Assembly: GCF_963931675.1 (NCBI RefSeq) | Contig: NZ_OZ007039.1 | Span: forward strand, 433,657 to 497,656 | DNA length: 64,000 nt | Source of the DNA: an uncultured Alistipes sp. | Lineage (GTDB): Bacteria; Bacteroidota; Bacteroidia; Bacteroidales; Rikenellaceae | Direction: 5' to 3' | The notes under the pieces: model-generated | Databases searched by the model: none | What the model was told of the DNA's origin: nothing | The model's input: only the letters and a program-made list of their open reading frames with translations | Position numbers and translations under genes: made by a program | In this document: in pieces, positions 16,465 to 24,298 of the stretch | How positions within the stretch are numbered: position 1 is the stretch's first letter | Layout of the letters: every line of letters begins with the position of its first letter

Positions 16465-19400
16465 TTAGAAATCTACTTGCACTCCGAGAATAAATTGTCG
16501 GGTGCTCGGATAATAGGTGCGAGTACTTGATGCACCCGGTGTAAGGCCGTTGACATTGTATGTCGACGGATCGACGCCCGAGAACTTCGTGATTGTAAAC
16601 ACGTTGTTAACAGTGCCATAAATGCGCACGCCGTCGATGAAGCGATAATTGTGAGTTTTGAACGTGTATCTTAAGGTCAACTGATCGAGTTTGAAATAGT
16701 CTCCACGCTCAAGAAAGTAGTCAGTAACAGCATGCGACGCCGTGGGGCTTATGGCGAAATTTTTGCCGAAGGCTTTCTTGAGCACGTTGCCGGTAAACTT
16801 ACGAGTGCCATAATAATAGTCATGGACATTGAATATGTCGAAGCCGAAAGCGCCCCGGAAAAAGAGAGACAAGTCGAAATTGCGATAGCGGAAGTTGTGG
16901 GTGGTAGAGAGGTTGAATTTGGGCAGACCATTGCCTACGATTGCGCGGTCGGTTTCGTCCGCCAGCGCCATCTGGATAATATCACCATCTTTGTCATATA
17001 CCATCCATTCGCCAGCGTCATTTATACCGGCATAACGCCACATGTAGAAGTTGCCCACAGGCTGTCCCACTTCAATACGCTGAAGATAATAACCTAAAAA
17101 GGGGCCTTCGACAGCGGCCTCATCGTAGTAGTCTTCTCCGATATAATTCGAATTACTGAAACTTATGAATTTGTTTTTGTTCGTAGAACCTATCACATTG
17201 AAACTATAGGTGAACTTTCGGGTTGCAACGGGGGTGAAATCGAGTTCGAACTCGAAGCCCTGATTCGACATTGAGCCTACATTAACCGTGGCTCTCTCAT
17301 GCACAAAAGGCGGCACAGCGACATGATACGTTCCCAGCAAATCTTCGGTGCGGCGGTTATAATAGTTGAGTGAACCTCCGAAGCGATTATTGAACATCGA
17401 GAAGTCGATGCCTACGTTCCAGTTTTTGCTTTTTTCCCAATGAAGATCGGGGTTGACGTTGTTTTCCGTAGCCCAGACCTGAAGGAATTTACCGTCGATA
17501 AGATAATGGCCGAAGCCTTTCATCGTAGGAATCGACTGATAACTGCTGAAGTCCTGATTGCCGGTTTCGCCGTAGTCAGCACGGATTTTGAGTTCATTGA
17601 GCCAGCCGCGGGCATTCTCCATGAAAGACTCCTGACTTATGCGCCAGCCGACCGATACAGCCGGGAAATTGCCCCATTTGTGTTTGGCGCCGAACTTCGA
17701 TGAACCTTCGTGGCGCAGCGAGGCTGTTACGAAATATTTCCCATTCCAATCATAGCTTACGCGACCGAAAAAAGATATGAGCTTGCAATCATTACGGTAG
17801 CTACCCATGCCGATTATACCTTCTTCGGAAGCATATTCACCAGAGCCAAGGTTATCGGATGTAACGCCGTCGTTGGCAAAGTCGGAATTTTCGGCATTGA
17901 AACCGCTATTATGCCAATAGGCATAGCTGTATCCTACCATGGCCTTAATGTTGTTTTTACCGAATCTGGCAGCGAAATTCGTCAGCCACTCAAGCTGATA
18001 CATACGTTCTACATCATTAGAACGAGAAGCCTGACCCGAATGTCCGCTGTTTACAGCGATTGTTGTATTAGAGGGAGTGAAGCCCGATCGGTCGTAGCTA
18101 TATTGCCTGTCGGCGAAAGTCAGTTGGGTGTTGAGGATGATGGGGCTGGATATCTTTTTCGACAACAATGGGAGCAGATTGAGCCTTGCCGTGGCATCCC
18201 AGTCGAGCAAACGCATGTCTGTATGTGATTTGACAAGTTTTTGGGTCTCAACGGGGTTTGTGCTGGCTGCCTGACCTACGAAATTATAGTACATCGACGG
18301 ATTGGTAGGGTCCATCAGAGGCGTAGTAGGGTTGGCCTCAAGAGCGAGTTTGAAAACGCTCCAGTCGGAATTGTCGCTTGATATCACGCGCGGTGCGAGG
18401 TTGACAGTAAAAGTAAACAGACCGCCTTTCGTAGTGTGTGTAATAGAGGCGCGGCTACCATACTCCTCTCGTTTGGAGCGCAGGTCAATACCGTGGGCAT
18501 CACGGTAGTCGACACTGACGCGGTAGCTGGTGCGCTCGTTACCACCCGAAAGACTCATCGTGTGCTTGTGGGAGAAACCGGTACGGCTAACACCGTCGAG
18601 CCAGTCGTAGTTGCCGCCGAGATCACCTCCTCCCGTATCGCTCCATGCGAGACGGACTTTACGGAAGTCATCGGCACTCATCATGTCGAGTTCTTTCTTC
18701 ATTTTATCCCACGATAGAGTGAGGGCATAGGAAGTGTGCACCTTACCGTCTTTGCTGCCTTTCTTGGTTGTGACAAGTATTACGCCGTTGGTGCCGCGCG
18801 TGCCATAAATGGCCGATGCCGCGCCGTCTTTAAGCACATCGAAAGAGGCAATGTCTTGGGGGTTCACGTTTTGAAGGCTGCCACCTGGAACGCCGTCGAT
18901 TACGATGAGCGGGCCAAGACCGGCCTGACGAGAATTGACACCGCGTATCTGTATGCTCGATGTCACATTAGGATCGGCAGCACCGGTATTAACAATCGAA
19001 ACACCCGGCACTTTACCTTTGATAAGCGAAGCCGGGTCTGATGAACTGATGGAGAGAAAGTCTTTCTCGCTTACGTGACTTATAGCCGAGGTCAATTCCT
19101 TTTTATCCATAGTGCCATAACCGATGACCACAACGTCGTCAAGAAGTTCGGCGTTTTCGACCATTACGATGTCGAGCGGGTTATCATCCGATGCTTTTTT
19201 ATGCACCGACACACAGCCTACATATGAATAAAGCAGCGTAGCCCCGGCAGGGACCTGAATCGAATAGTTGCCATCGATGTCTGTGGTAACGCCTGCAGTG
19301 CCGGATGTTACCGACACCCCAATAAGAGGCTCGCCTGCGCTGTCGGTCACACGACCACGGACGGTAATCTTTGCTTCCGATGCCGCTGACTTGACATTCG

Positions 19401-19719
19401 ATAGGATTATTTGCTGTTTTACAACTTTGTATGTGAGATTGCGCTCAGGCAGAATTTGCTTGAGAACAGCCGATAGAGCCTCTTTCGAAACTTTGATAGT
19501 GACCGGAGCTTTTCCGGAGACATGGTCGTTGTTGTAAAAAAAGCGATAGCCCGTCTGTTGTTCAAGCAACGACAATACTTTCTCTAATGGTTGCCGATCG
19601 ACATTAACAGTTACTTTCACCTCCTGAGCCGAAGCGGTAATCGTGAATAGCAATCCAAACAATAGGGATAGCCACCTACCGGCAGGATGTCGTTTTAGGG
19701 TTGGAATTTGTTTCTTCAT
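16465..19719 (-). CDS. SusC/RagA-family TonB-dependent receptor with STN domain
   Basis: 1,084 residues. A signal peptide is followed by an STN (secretin/TonB N-terminal) domain at about 33-107 (VDRQPLEKVLSLLEQQTGYRF), a carboxypeptidase-regulatory-like beta-sandwich (VRGRVTDSAGEPLIGVSV), then the plug (DDVVVIGYGTMDKKELTSAI; LIVIDGVPGG; AASAIYGTRGTNGVILVTTKKG) and a 22-strand-type barrel ending in an aromatic-rich strand (FILGVQVDF). It imports oligosaccharides bound by SusD using TonB energy. The STN domain marks it as a trans-envelope signalling receptor that should talk to a FecR/ECF-sigma pair; the only such pair here is at 2095-3733. It is the first gene of PUL 1. Confidence 0.96.
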   Translation of the reverse strand: MKKQIPTLKRHPAGRWLSLLFGLLFTITASAQEVKVTVNVDRQPLEKVLSLLEQQTGYRFFYNNDHVSGKAPVTIKVSKEALSAVLKQILPERNLTYKVVKQQIILSNVKSAASEAKITVRGRVTDSAGEPLIGVSVTSGTAGVTTDIDGNYSIQVPAGATLLYSYVGCVSVHKKASDDNPLDIVMVENAELLDDVVVIGYGTMDKKELTSAISHVSEKDFLSISSSDPASLIKGKVPGVSIVNTGAADPNVTSSIQIRGVNSRQAGLGPLIVIDGVPGGSLQNVNPQDIASFDVLKDGAASAIYGTRGTNGVILVTTKKGSKDGKVHTSYALTLSWDKMKKELDMMSADDFRKVRLAWSDTGGGDLGGNYDWLDGVSRTGFSHKHTMSLSGGNERTSYRVSVDYRDAHGIDLRSKREEYGSRASITHTTKGGLFTFTVNLAPRVISSDNSDWSVFKLALEANPTTPLMDPTNPSMYYNFVGQAASTNPVETQKLVKSHTDMRLLDWDATARLNLLPLLSKKISSPIILNTQLTFADRQYSYDRSGFTPSNTTIAVNSGHSGQASRSNDVERMYQLEWLTNFAARFGKNNIKAMVGYSYAYWHNSGFNAENSDFANDGVTSDNLGSGEYASEEGIIGMGSYRNDCKLISFFGRVSYDWNGKYFVTASLRHEGSSKFGAKHKWGNFPAVSVGWRISQESFMENARGWLNELKIRADYGETGNQDFSSYQSIPTMKGFGHYLIDGKFLQVWATENNVNPDLHWEKSKNWNVGIDFSMFNNRFGGSLNYYNRRTEDLLGTYHVAVPPFVHERATVNVGSMSNQGFEFELDFTPVATRKFTYSFNVIGSTNKNKFISFSNSNYIGEDYYDEAAVEGPFLGYYLQRIEVGQPVGNFYMWRYAGINDAGEWMVYDKDGDIIQMALADETDRAIVGNGLPKFNLSTTHNFRYRNFDLSLFFRGAFGFDIFNVHDYYYGTRKFTGNVLKKAFGKNFAISPTASHAVTDYFLERGDYFKLDQLTLRYTFKTHNYRFIDGVRIYGTVNNVFTITKFSGVDPSTYNVNGLTPGASSTRTYYPSTRQFILGVQVDF

Positions 19720-19900
19720 ACGGTTGCATTTTTTAAACCTTGTATATTAAAGACAAACCAGACACCCCTACCCACGGGCAAATGTGAAAAATATGCAAAA
19801 AATGAAGCCGAAGCTCCGTATGCCCATGAGAATCGATCTCAGTTAGATAATTGGCCTTTAAATAATTTTTTGCGTGTGCACCGTGGGTCTTTGCGGATTG

Positions 19901-19931
19901 TTTGTCTTTTATAAAGAATAATCTATAATTG
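19901..19931 (+). promoter_or_regulatory. Bacteroidetes-type promoter
   Basis: TTTG at 19901-19904, a 19-nt spacer, then TATAATTG at 19924-19931, which fits the TAnnTTTG -7 consensus at all but one position. Transcription would start at about 19937-19940 and run through the GH3 remnant into the gene at 20157. Confidence 0.65.
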
Positions 19932-19971
19932 CAGACATGCGTATTACCTATATCGATCCGCTCGTTAATGA

Positions 19972-20148
19972 GATGCAGTCTTTAACTACCCGCCGGATCA
20001 GCCCAGCACCGTGAAGTTCCGAATCACGGCAGACGCCCTTGCATTCCATAACTTCGAAAAAGAACACATCGTCGAACCTTGTAAATTCTTGTTCAAAATC
20101 GGAGCCTTGCCCGCAGGTTTTCGGGCGACACTATCTTTCAAACTATAA
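19972..20148 (+). pseudogene. 3' remnant of a GH3 glycosidase gene
   Basis: An open frame of 58 codons ends in TAA at 20146-20148. It encodes FNYPPDQPSTVKFRITADAL, then AFHNFEKEHIVEPCKFLFKI, GALPAGFRATLSFKL. This matches the last part of the fibronectin-III-like domain that closes GH3 beta-glucosidases/xylosidases (pattern: V.F.lt...L.f.n....v.EPG.F...iG......a.f.l). A stop precedes it at 19969-19971, so the rest of the gene is gone. The next gene starts 8 bp after this stop, as expected if GH3 and the downstream gene were once one operon. Confidence 0.65.
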
Positions 20149-20156
20149 AACGAATC

Positions 20157-22151
20157 ATGAAAAAGTATCTATCTCTTCTTGCCTTTTGCGCCCTGACGAC
20201 GGCGTCGGCCCAACCCCCTGCCCCGCAGACCCGCTGGACCATTGCCAACGACCACGCCATTCGTTGGTCAGTAGACGGCAGCCGACTGCCCCATAATGAC
20301 CATGTGGAGATGAGCGGAGAACAAATATCCGCACGACTGCACTATGGCGTGGAGAGTGACGGACGCTTCACGCTGACCCGTACGCTCGTATGGCCCATGC
20401 TGCGCATGCTTCCCAATGACACGTTCGGCGGACTGACCCGCGATTTCCCGCAGAATTTCCTCGACGCCGTACGCATCGACGGGAAAGCGCTCGCTGCCGA
20501 GCAGGTCGAATACCTCCGGTTGGACGGCCTGCTGACCGTCGTGAGCCGATACGGCGACATCGAAGTGACGCGCTGCCTGTTCCCCTCACCCGCACGGGCG
20601 GCATTCTGTGAGCAATACACTCTCCGCAACGCCGGACCGACCACCGTCGCCGTCGAGCTGAACCCCGTGCGCGACGAAATTCGCACCGACGCCGACGCCG
20701 GAGTCGAGGGCAGTTATACGCTCATTGCGGCGACGGATTTCGTCCGCAGCAGAACCCTCCGGCTTGCGCCGGGCGAAACGTGCATTTTCGGAGCTTCGGT
20801 GCGCGGGCTCAAAACGCCCGAAGTCGAACTGCCCCTCGACATCTCTGCCGAACGGGCGCAACGCGAAGCCTTTGTCGCCGAGGTGTGCGGCAATCTGAGT
20901 TTAGAGTCGCCAGAACCCGTGCTCAACACGATGTTCGCACTGGCCAAGGTCCGCGCCGCAGAGTCCGTTTTCCGCACACGCGGAGGACTCCTCCACGCTC
21001 CCGGAGGCGTCTACTACGCCGCCATCTGGTGCAACGACCAACCTGAGTATGTGAATCCTTTCTTCCCGCAGTTAGGTTACGCCAAAGGCAACGAAGCGGC
21101 CCTGAACAGTTTCCTGCATTTCGCCCGCTACATGAATCCCGAATACCGGTACATTCCATGGTCGGTGATCGCTGAGGGATACGACACCTACGGTCCATTC
21201 GACCGCGGCGATGCAGCGATGCTGGCTTACGGCGCAGGGCGCTATGCCCTTCAAATGGGCGACATCCGCACGGCGGAAGCCTTGTGGCCGCTCATCGAAT
21301 GGTCGCTCGAATACTGCCGGCGCAAACTCAACGAACACGGCGTCGTCGCTTCCGAAGCCGACGAACTGGAAAAACGTTTCCCGGCCGGCGATGCCAATCT
21401 CTGCACCTCGTCGCTCTACTACGACGCCCTGCGCTCCGCGGCATGGCTCGCCGAGCAGACCGGACGGCCGCAACGGCTGGCCGACGAATACCGCCGCAGG
21501 GCCGAAACGCTGCGTGAAAACATCGAACGCTTCTTCGGTGCGACGATCGAGGGGTACGCCACCTACCGCTATTACGAGGGCAACGACATCCTGCGTTCGT
21601 GGATCTGCATTCCGCTGGTCATGGATATTTTCGAACGCCGGGAGGCGACCGTGGCGGCCCTGCTCTCCCCGCGGCTCTGGACCGAAAACGGAATGCTGAC
21701 CGCAGCCGGAAGCGACACGTTCTGGGACCGCACCACGCTCTATGCCCTGCGAGGCATTTATGCCGCAGGCTTCCGAGAAGAGGCTACCGAACGCCTGCGA
21801 TTCTACTCGCAAACCCGGCTCCTCGGCGAGCATGTGCCTTATGCCGTCGAAGCGTGGCCCGAGGGCGATCAGCGCCACCTCTCGGCTGAGAGCGGACTCT
21901 ACTGCCGCATCGTCACCGAAGGTATGTTCGGATTCCGACCGACGGGATTCCGCTCGTTCACGCTCACACCTCAACTGCCCGACGCATGGAACCAGATGAC
22001 CCTGCGCCGGATGTACGCCTGTGCGGAACGGCCTTACGACATCATCGTGAAGCGCACCGGGAAAAAACTCCATATACGCATCGAACGCGACGGCTCCTGC
22101 ATCCGAAAATACACCGCAGACAACGGTACGACGATACGAATCGAATTGTAA
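20157..22151 (+). CDS. unassigned secreted six-hairpin (alpha/alpha) glycosidase
   Basis: 664 residues with a clear signal peptide (MKKYLSLLAFCALTTASAQ). The N-terminal ~250 residues are beta-sandwich-like. From about residue 250 an (alpha/alpha)6 barrel follows: GGVYYAAIWCNDQPEY, YIPWSVIAEGYDTYGPFDRGD, ASEADELEKRFPAGDANLCT, EAWPEGDQRHLSAESGLYCR. This arrangement occurs in clan GH-L/GH-G/GH-M-like enzymes (for example alpha-L-rhamnosidase-type or GH95-type folds), but I cannot place the family. The acidic residues in IWCNDQPE and SEADELEKR are candidates for catalysis. Its GC-rich codon use differs strongly from the PUL 1 genes and from the esterase after it. Confidence 0.65.
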   Translation: MKKYLSLLAFCALTTASAQPPAPQTRWTIANDHAIRWSVDGSRLPHNDHVEMSGEQISARLHYGVESDGRFTLTRTLVWPMLRMLPNDTFGGLTRDFPQNFLDAVRIDGKALAAEQVEYLRLDGLLTVVSRYGDIEVTRCLFPSPARAAFCEQYTLRNAGPTTVAVELNPVRDEIRTDADAGVEGSYTLIAATDFVRSRTLRLAPGETCIFGASVRGLKTPEVELPLDISAERAQREAFVAEVCGNLSLESPEPVLNTMFALAKVRAAESVFRTRGGLLHAPGGVYYAAIWCNDQPEYVNPFFPQLGYAKGNEAALNSFLHFARYMNPEYRYIPWSVIAEGYDTYGPFDRGDAAMLAYGAGRYALQMGDIRTAEALWPLIEWSLEYCRRKLNEHGVVASEADELEKRFPAGDANLCTSSLYYDALRSAAWLAEQTGRPQRLADEYRRRAETLRENIERFFGATIEGYATYRYYEGNDILRSWICIPLVMDIFERREATVAALLSPRLWTENGMLTAAGSDTFWDRTTLYALRGIYAAGFREEATERLRFYSQTRLLGEHVPYAVEAWPEGDQRHLSAESGLYCRIVTEGMFGFRPTGFRSFTLTPQLPDAWNQMTLRRMYACAERPYDIIVKRTGKKLHIRIERDGSCIRKYTADNGTTIRIEL

Positions 22152-22161
22152 GAACAACGAC

Positions 22162-22989
22162 ATGAAACATTGGTGGATATTATTCTTGTTATCTTGTTGC
22201 GTATGGCAAACTAAAGCTGTTGGAATTGACACGCTGACGGTTTACAGTCCTTCTATGCGTAAAAATGTAGACGCATTGGTTTTGTGTCCTGCTGGTTATT
22301 CGCCGACAAAAAAATATCCGGTGGTTTACTTGTTACATGGATATAGCGATGCTTGGAATAACGGTTGGCTGAAAAAATGCGATGGTTTGGAGGCGTTGAT
22401 TGACCATTATGAAATGATCGTAGTCTGTCCGGATGGAGGATTCAGCAGTTGGTATTATGACAGTCCAGAAGATCCCTCATATAAATATGAAACCTTTATA
22501 ACCCGTGAATTGATTCCTGCTGTCGATTCCCGATTCGGCACGGTCGCAGATCGCACGGGACGAGCTGTCGCCGGTTTGAGTATGGGCGGTCATGGAGCTT
22601 TTTATCTTGCATTCCGCCATCAGGAGATTTTCGGCGTAGCGGGAAGCATGAGCGGGGGCGTCGACATTCGATCTTTTCCCGATCGTTGGGACATCGCCTT
22701 ACGGTTGGGACCGCAAAACCAATATCCCGAACGCTGGGAATCGCATACGATAATCAATATGCTCGACCTCTTGAAGCCGAATTCTCTAGCTTTAGTGTTT
22801 GATTGCGGAACAGAAGATTTTTTCTATGACGTCAATGTTGCGCTGCATGCTAAACTCCTCGACCGAAAAATTCCGCATGACTTCTATTCCCGTCCGGGAG
22901 GACACGAATGGCAATATTGGAGCAATGCCATCCGCTATCAATTTGTATTCTGGGATAATTATTCACTACTGTCCCGTAAAAGTGGATAA
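22162..22989 (+). CDS. secreted alpha/beta-hydrolase esterase (feruloyl-esterase/EstA-like), 3' end altered by IS
   Basis: 275 residues with a signal peptide. It shows the esterase D-like fold: PVVYLLHGYSDAWNNGW (oxyanion region), VVCPDGGFSSWYYDSP, AVAGLSMGGHGAFYLAF (nucleophile Ser in GLSMGG), a late Asp (FDCGTEDFF) and His (RPGGHEWQYW). Such enzymes remove acyl or aromatic ester groups from glycans. The last ~10 codons (after FWDNYS) come from the left end of the IS4 element inserted at about 22967, so only the extreme C-terminus is replaced and activity may survive. It lies 10 bp after the GC-rich glycosidase yet is much AT-richer. Confidence 0.82.
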   Translation: MKHWWILFLLSCCVWQTKAVGIDTLTVYSPSMRKNVDALVLCPAGYSPTKKYPVVYLLHGYSDAWNNGWLKKCDGLEALIDHYEMIVVCPDGGFSSWYYDSPEDPSYKYETFITRELIPAVDSRFGTVADRTGRAVAGLSMGGHGAFYLAFRHQEIFGVAGSMSGGVDIRSFPDRWDIALRLGPQNQYPERWESHTIINMLDLLKPNSLALVFDCGTEDFFYDVNVALHAKLLDRKIPHDFYSRPGGHEWQYWSNAIRYQFVFWDNYSLLSRKSG

Positions 22990-24284
22990 ATAGTTCTTTG
23001 AAATTATTGAAATATAGTCAATTACACGGTTTTTTGAAATGAAACGGACTTGATTTTGCAACTTTGCAGTCTAATACAAATGGCTGCTATGTTCCAAGAC
23101 AAATACGTATTCTCTCAATTAACCGCTTTTCTGAACAGGACTCAGTTCAACAACTATGTTCGCAAGTATGATGGCAACAGATATGTGAAACATTTTACTT
23201 GCTGGAATCAGATGCTCGCGATGATGTTTGGACAACTGAGTAACCGTGAAAGCCTGCGAGACTTAATCGTTGCTTTCGAGGCGCATAGGGCCAAGCAATA
23301 TCATCTTGGTTTAGGTCGTGAACCGATAGCCAAAACAACTCTTGCGACAGCCAACCAGAACCGTGATTACAGAATCTTCGAAGACTTTGCATTCTATATG
23401 ATGAAGGAAGCCTGCGAGAAGCGGACGACCAACATCCTTGACATTTCCGGAAAGAAATATGCGTTTGATTCAACAACGATTCCGTTGTGTCTTGCAACAT
23501 TCCCATGGGCAAAGTTCCGAAGCAAGAAAGGAGGGGTGAAAGCTCATGTCTTATACGACATTGAAGCACAAGTTCCTGCTTTCTATACCGTAACCACTGC
23601 TTCAAAGCATGATTCCACAGCAATGTCTTCAATCCATTATGAACCAAATGCTTATTATATATTCGACAGGGCTTATGACTCCTTTAAAGAACTCTATAGG
23701 ATACATCTTACAGACTCTTTCTTTGTTGTCAGAGCCAAGACAAACTTAAAGTATAAGACAGTCAAATGGAAGCGAAGAATGCCAAAGAACATAATGACAG
23801 ATGCGGAAGTGAAACTGACCGGATATCTCTCCGAGAAAAAATATCCTGAGTCATTCAGACTCGTCCGATATTACGACGAAGAGGATGACCGTGAGTTCAC
23901 TTTCTTGACGAATGCAAAACAACTTTCTGCACTGGATGTCGCCAATCTTTATAAGAAAAGATGGTTAATCGAGCTGTTCTTCAAATGGCTCAAGCAGCAT
24001 CTCAAGATAAAGAAATTCTGGGGCACAGCAGAGAACGCTGTTCGCATACAAATCAGTGTGGCTATTATCACGTACTGTCTTGTGGCTATTGTCCAACATG
24101 ATATGAAGTTGAAACGTTCAACCTATGAAGTTTTGCAAATTCTCAGCATATCATTGACTGACAAAACCCACTTGCGTGACCTGTTCGACAAGACTAATTT
24201 CAATGATGTCAAAGATCTAAATGATCCCCTGATTCCGGGGCTTTTTGATTAATTGTTTAACTCGTCCCATTTTAACGGGACACT
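22968..24284 (+). mobile_element. IS4-family insertion sequence (DUF4372 type)
   Basis: An element of about 1.3 kb with terminal inverted repeats. The left end begins ACTGTCCCGTAAAAGTGG; the reverse complement of the right end begins AGTGTCCCGTTAAAATGG. About 15 of 18 positions match. It contains one complete transposase. I find no matching direct repeat outside the ends (left flank ...ATTATTC, right flank AATGATAAA...), so flanking DNA may have been deleted or rearranged after insertion. It truncates the esterase gene by a few codons and sits 14 bp upstream of the next gene's start. Confidence 0.85.
23083..24252 (+). CDS. IS4-family transposase
   Basis: 389 residues from MAAMFQDKYVFSQLTAF; an in-frame Met 11 codons upstream is also possible. 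A DUF4372 N-terminal domain (CWNQMLAMMFGQLSNRESLRDL) is followed by a DDE_Tnp_1 core: first Asp in YAFDSTTIPLCL, second in YYIFDRAYDSFKELY, and the IS4 YREK-like signature with the Glu in YKKRWLIELFFKWLKQHLKIKKFWG. There are no stops or frameshifts, so the protein may be active. Nothing else is encoded in the element. Confidence 0.94.
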   Translation, partial: AAMFQDKYVFSQLTAFLNRTQFNNYVRKYDGNRYVKHFTCWNQMLAMMFGQLSNRESLRDLIVAFEAHRAKQYHLGLGREPIAKTTLATANQNRDYRIFEDFAFYMMKEACEKRTTNILDISGKKYAFDSTTIPLCLATFPWAKFRSKKGGVKAHVLYDIEAQVPAFYTVTTASKHDSTAMSSIHYEPNAYYIFDRAYDSFKELYRIHLTDSFFVVRAKTNLKYKTVKWKRRMPKNIMTDAEVKLTGYLSEKKYPESFRLVRYYDEEDDREFTFLTNAKQLSALDVANLYKKRWLIELFFKWLKQHLKIKKFWGTAENAVRIQISVAIITYCLVAIVQHDMKLKRSTYEVLQILSISLTDKTHLRDLFDKTNFNDVKDLNDPLIPGLFD

Positions 24285-24298
24285 AATGATAAAATATT

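Larger units (their letters stand above)
19720..20156. other. divergent intergenic region with a promoter and a gene remnant
   Basis: This 437-bp stretch separates the PUL 1 susC start (minus) from the six-hairpin glycosidase (plus). The part next to susC is AT-rich and shows no convincing sigma-AB-type promoter on the minus strand, which would fit ECF-dependent expression. The part from 19901 holds a plus-strand promoter, a 25-codon mini-ORF (19937-20014) and a GH3 3' remnant, each listed separately or in the findings. Confidence 0.6.

Noticed and set aside
22968..24284. Target site duplication for the IS4-family element
   Set aside because: Flanks contain only short A/T-rich similarities and no repeat of the expected 9-12 bp next to both ends.
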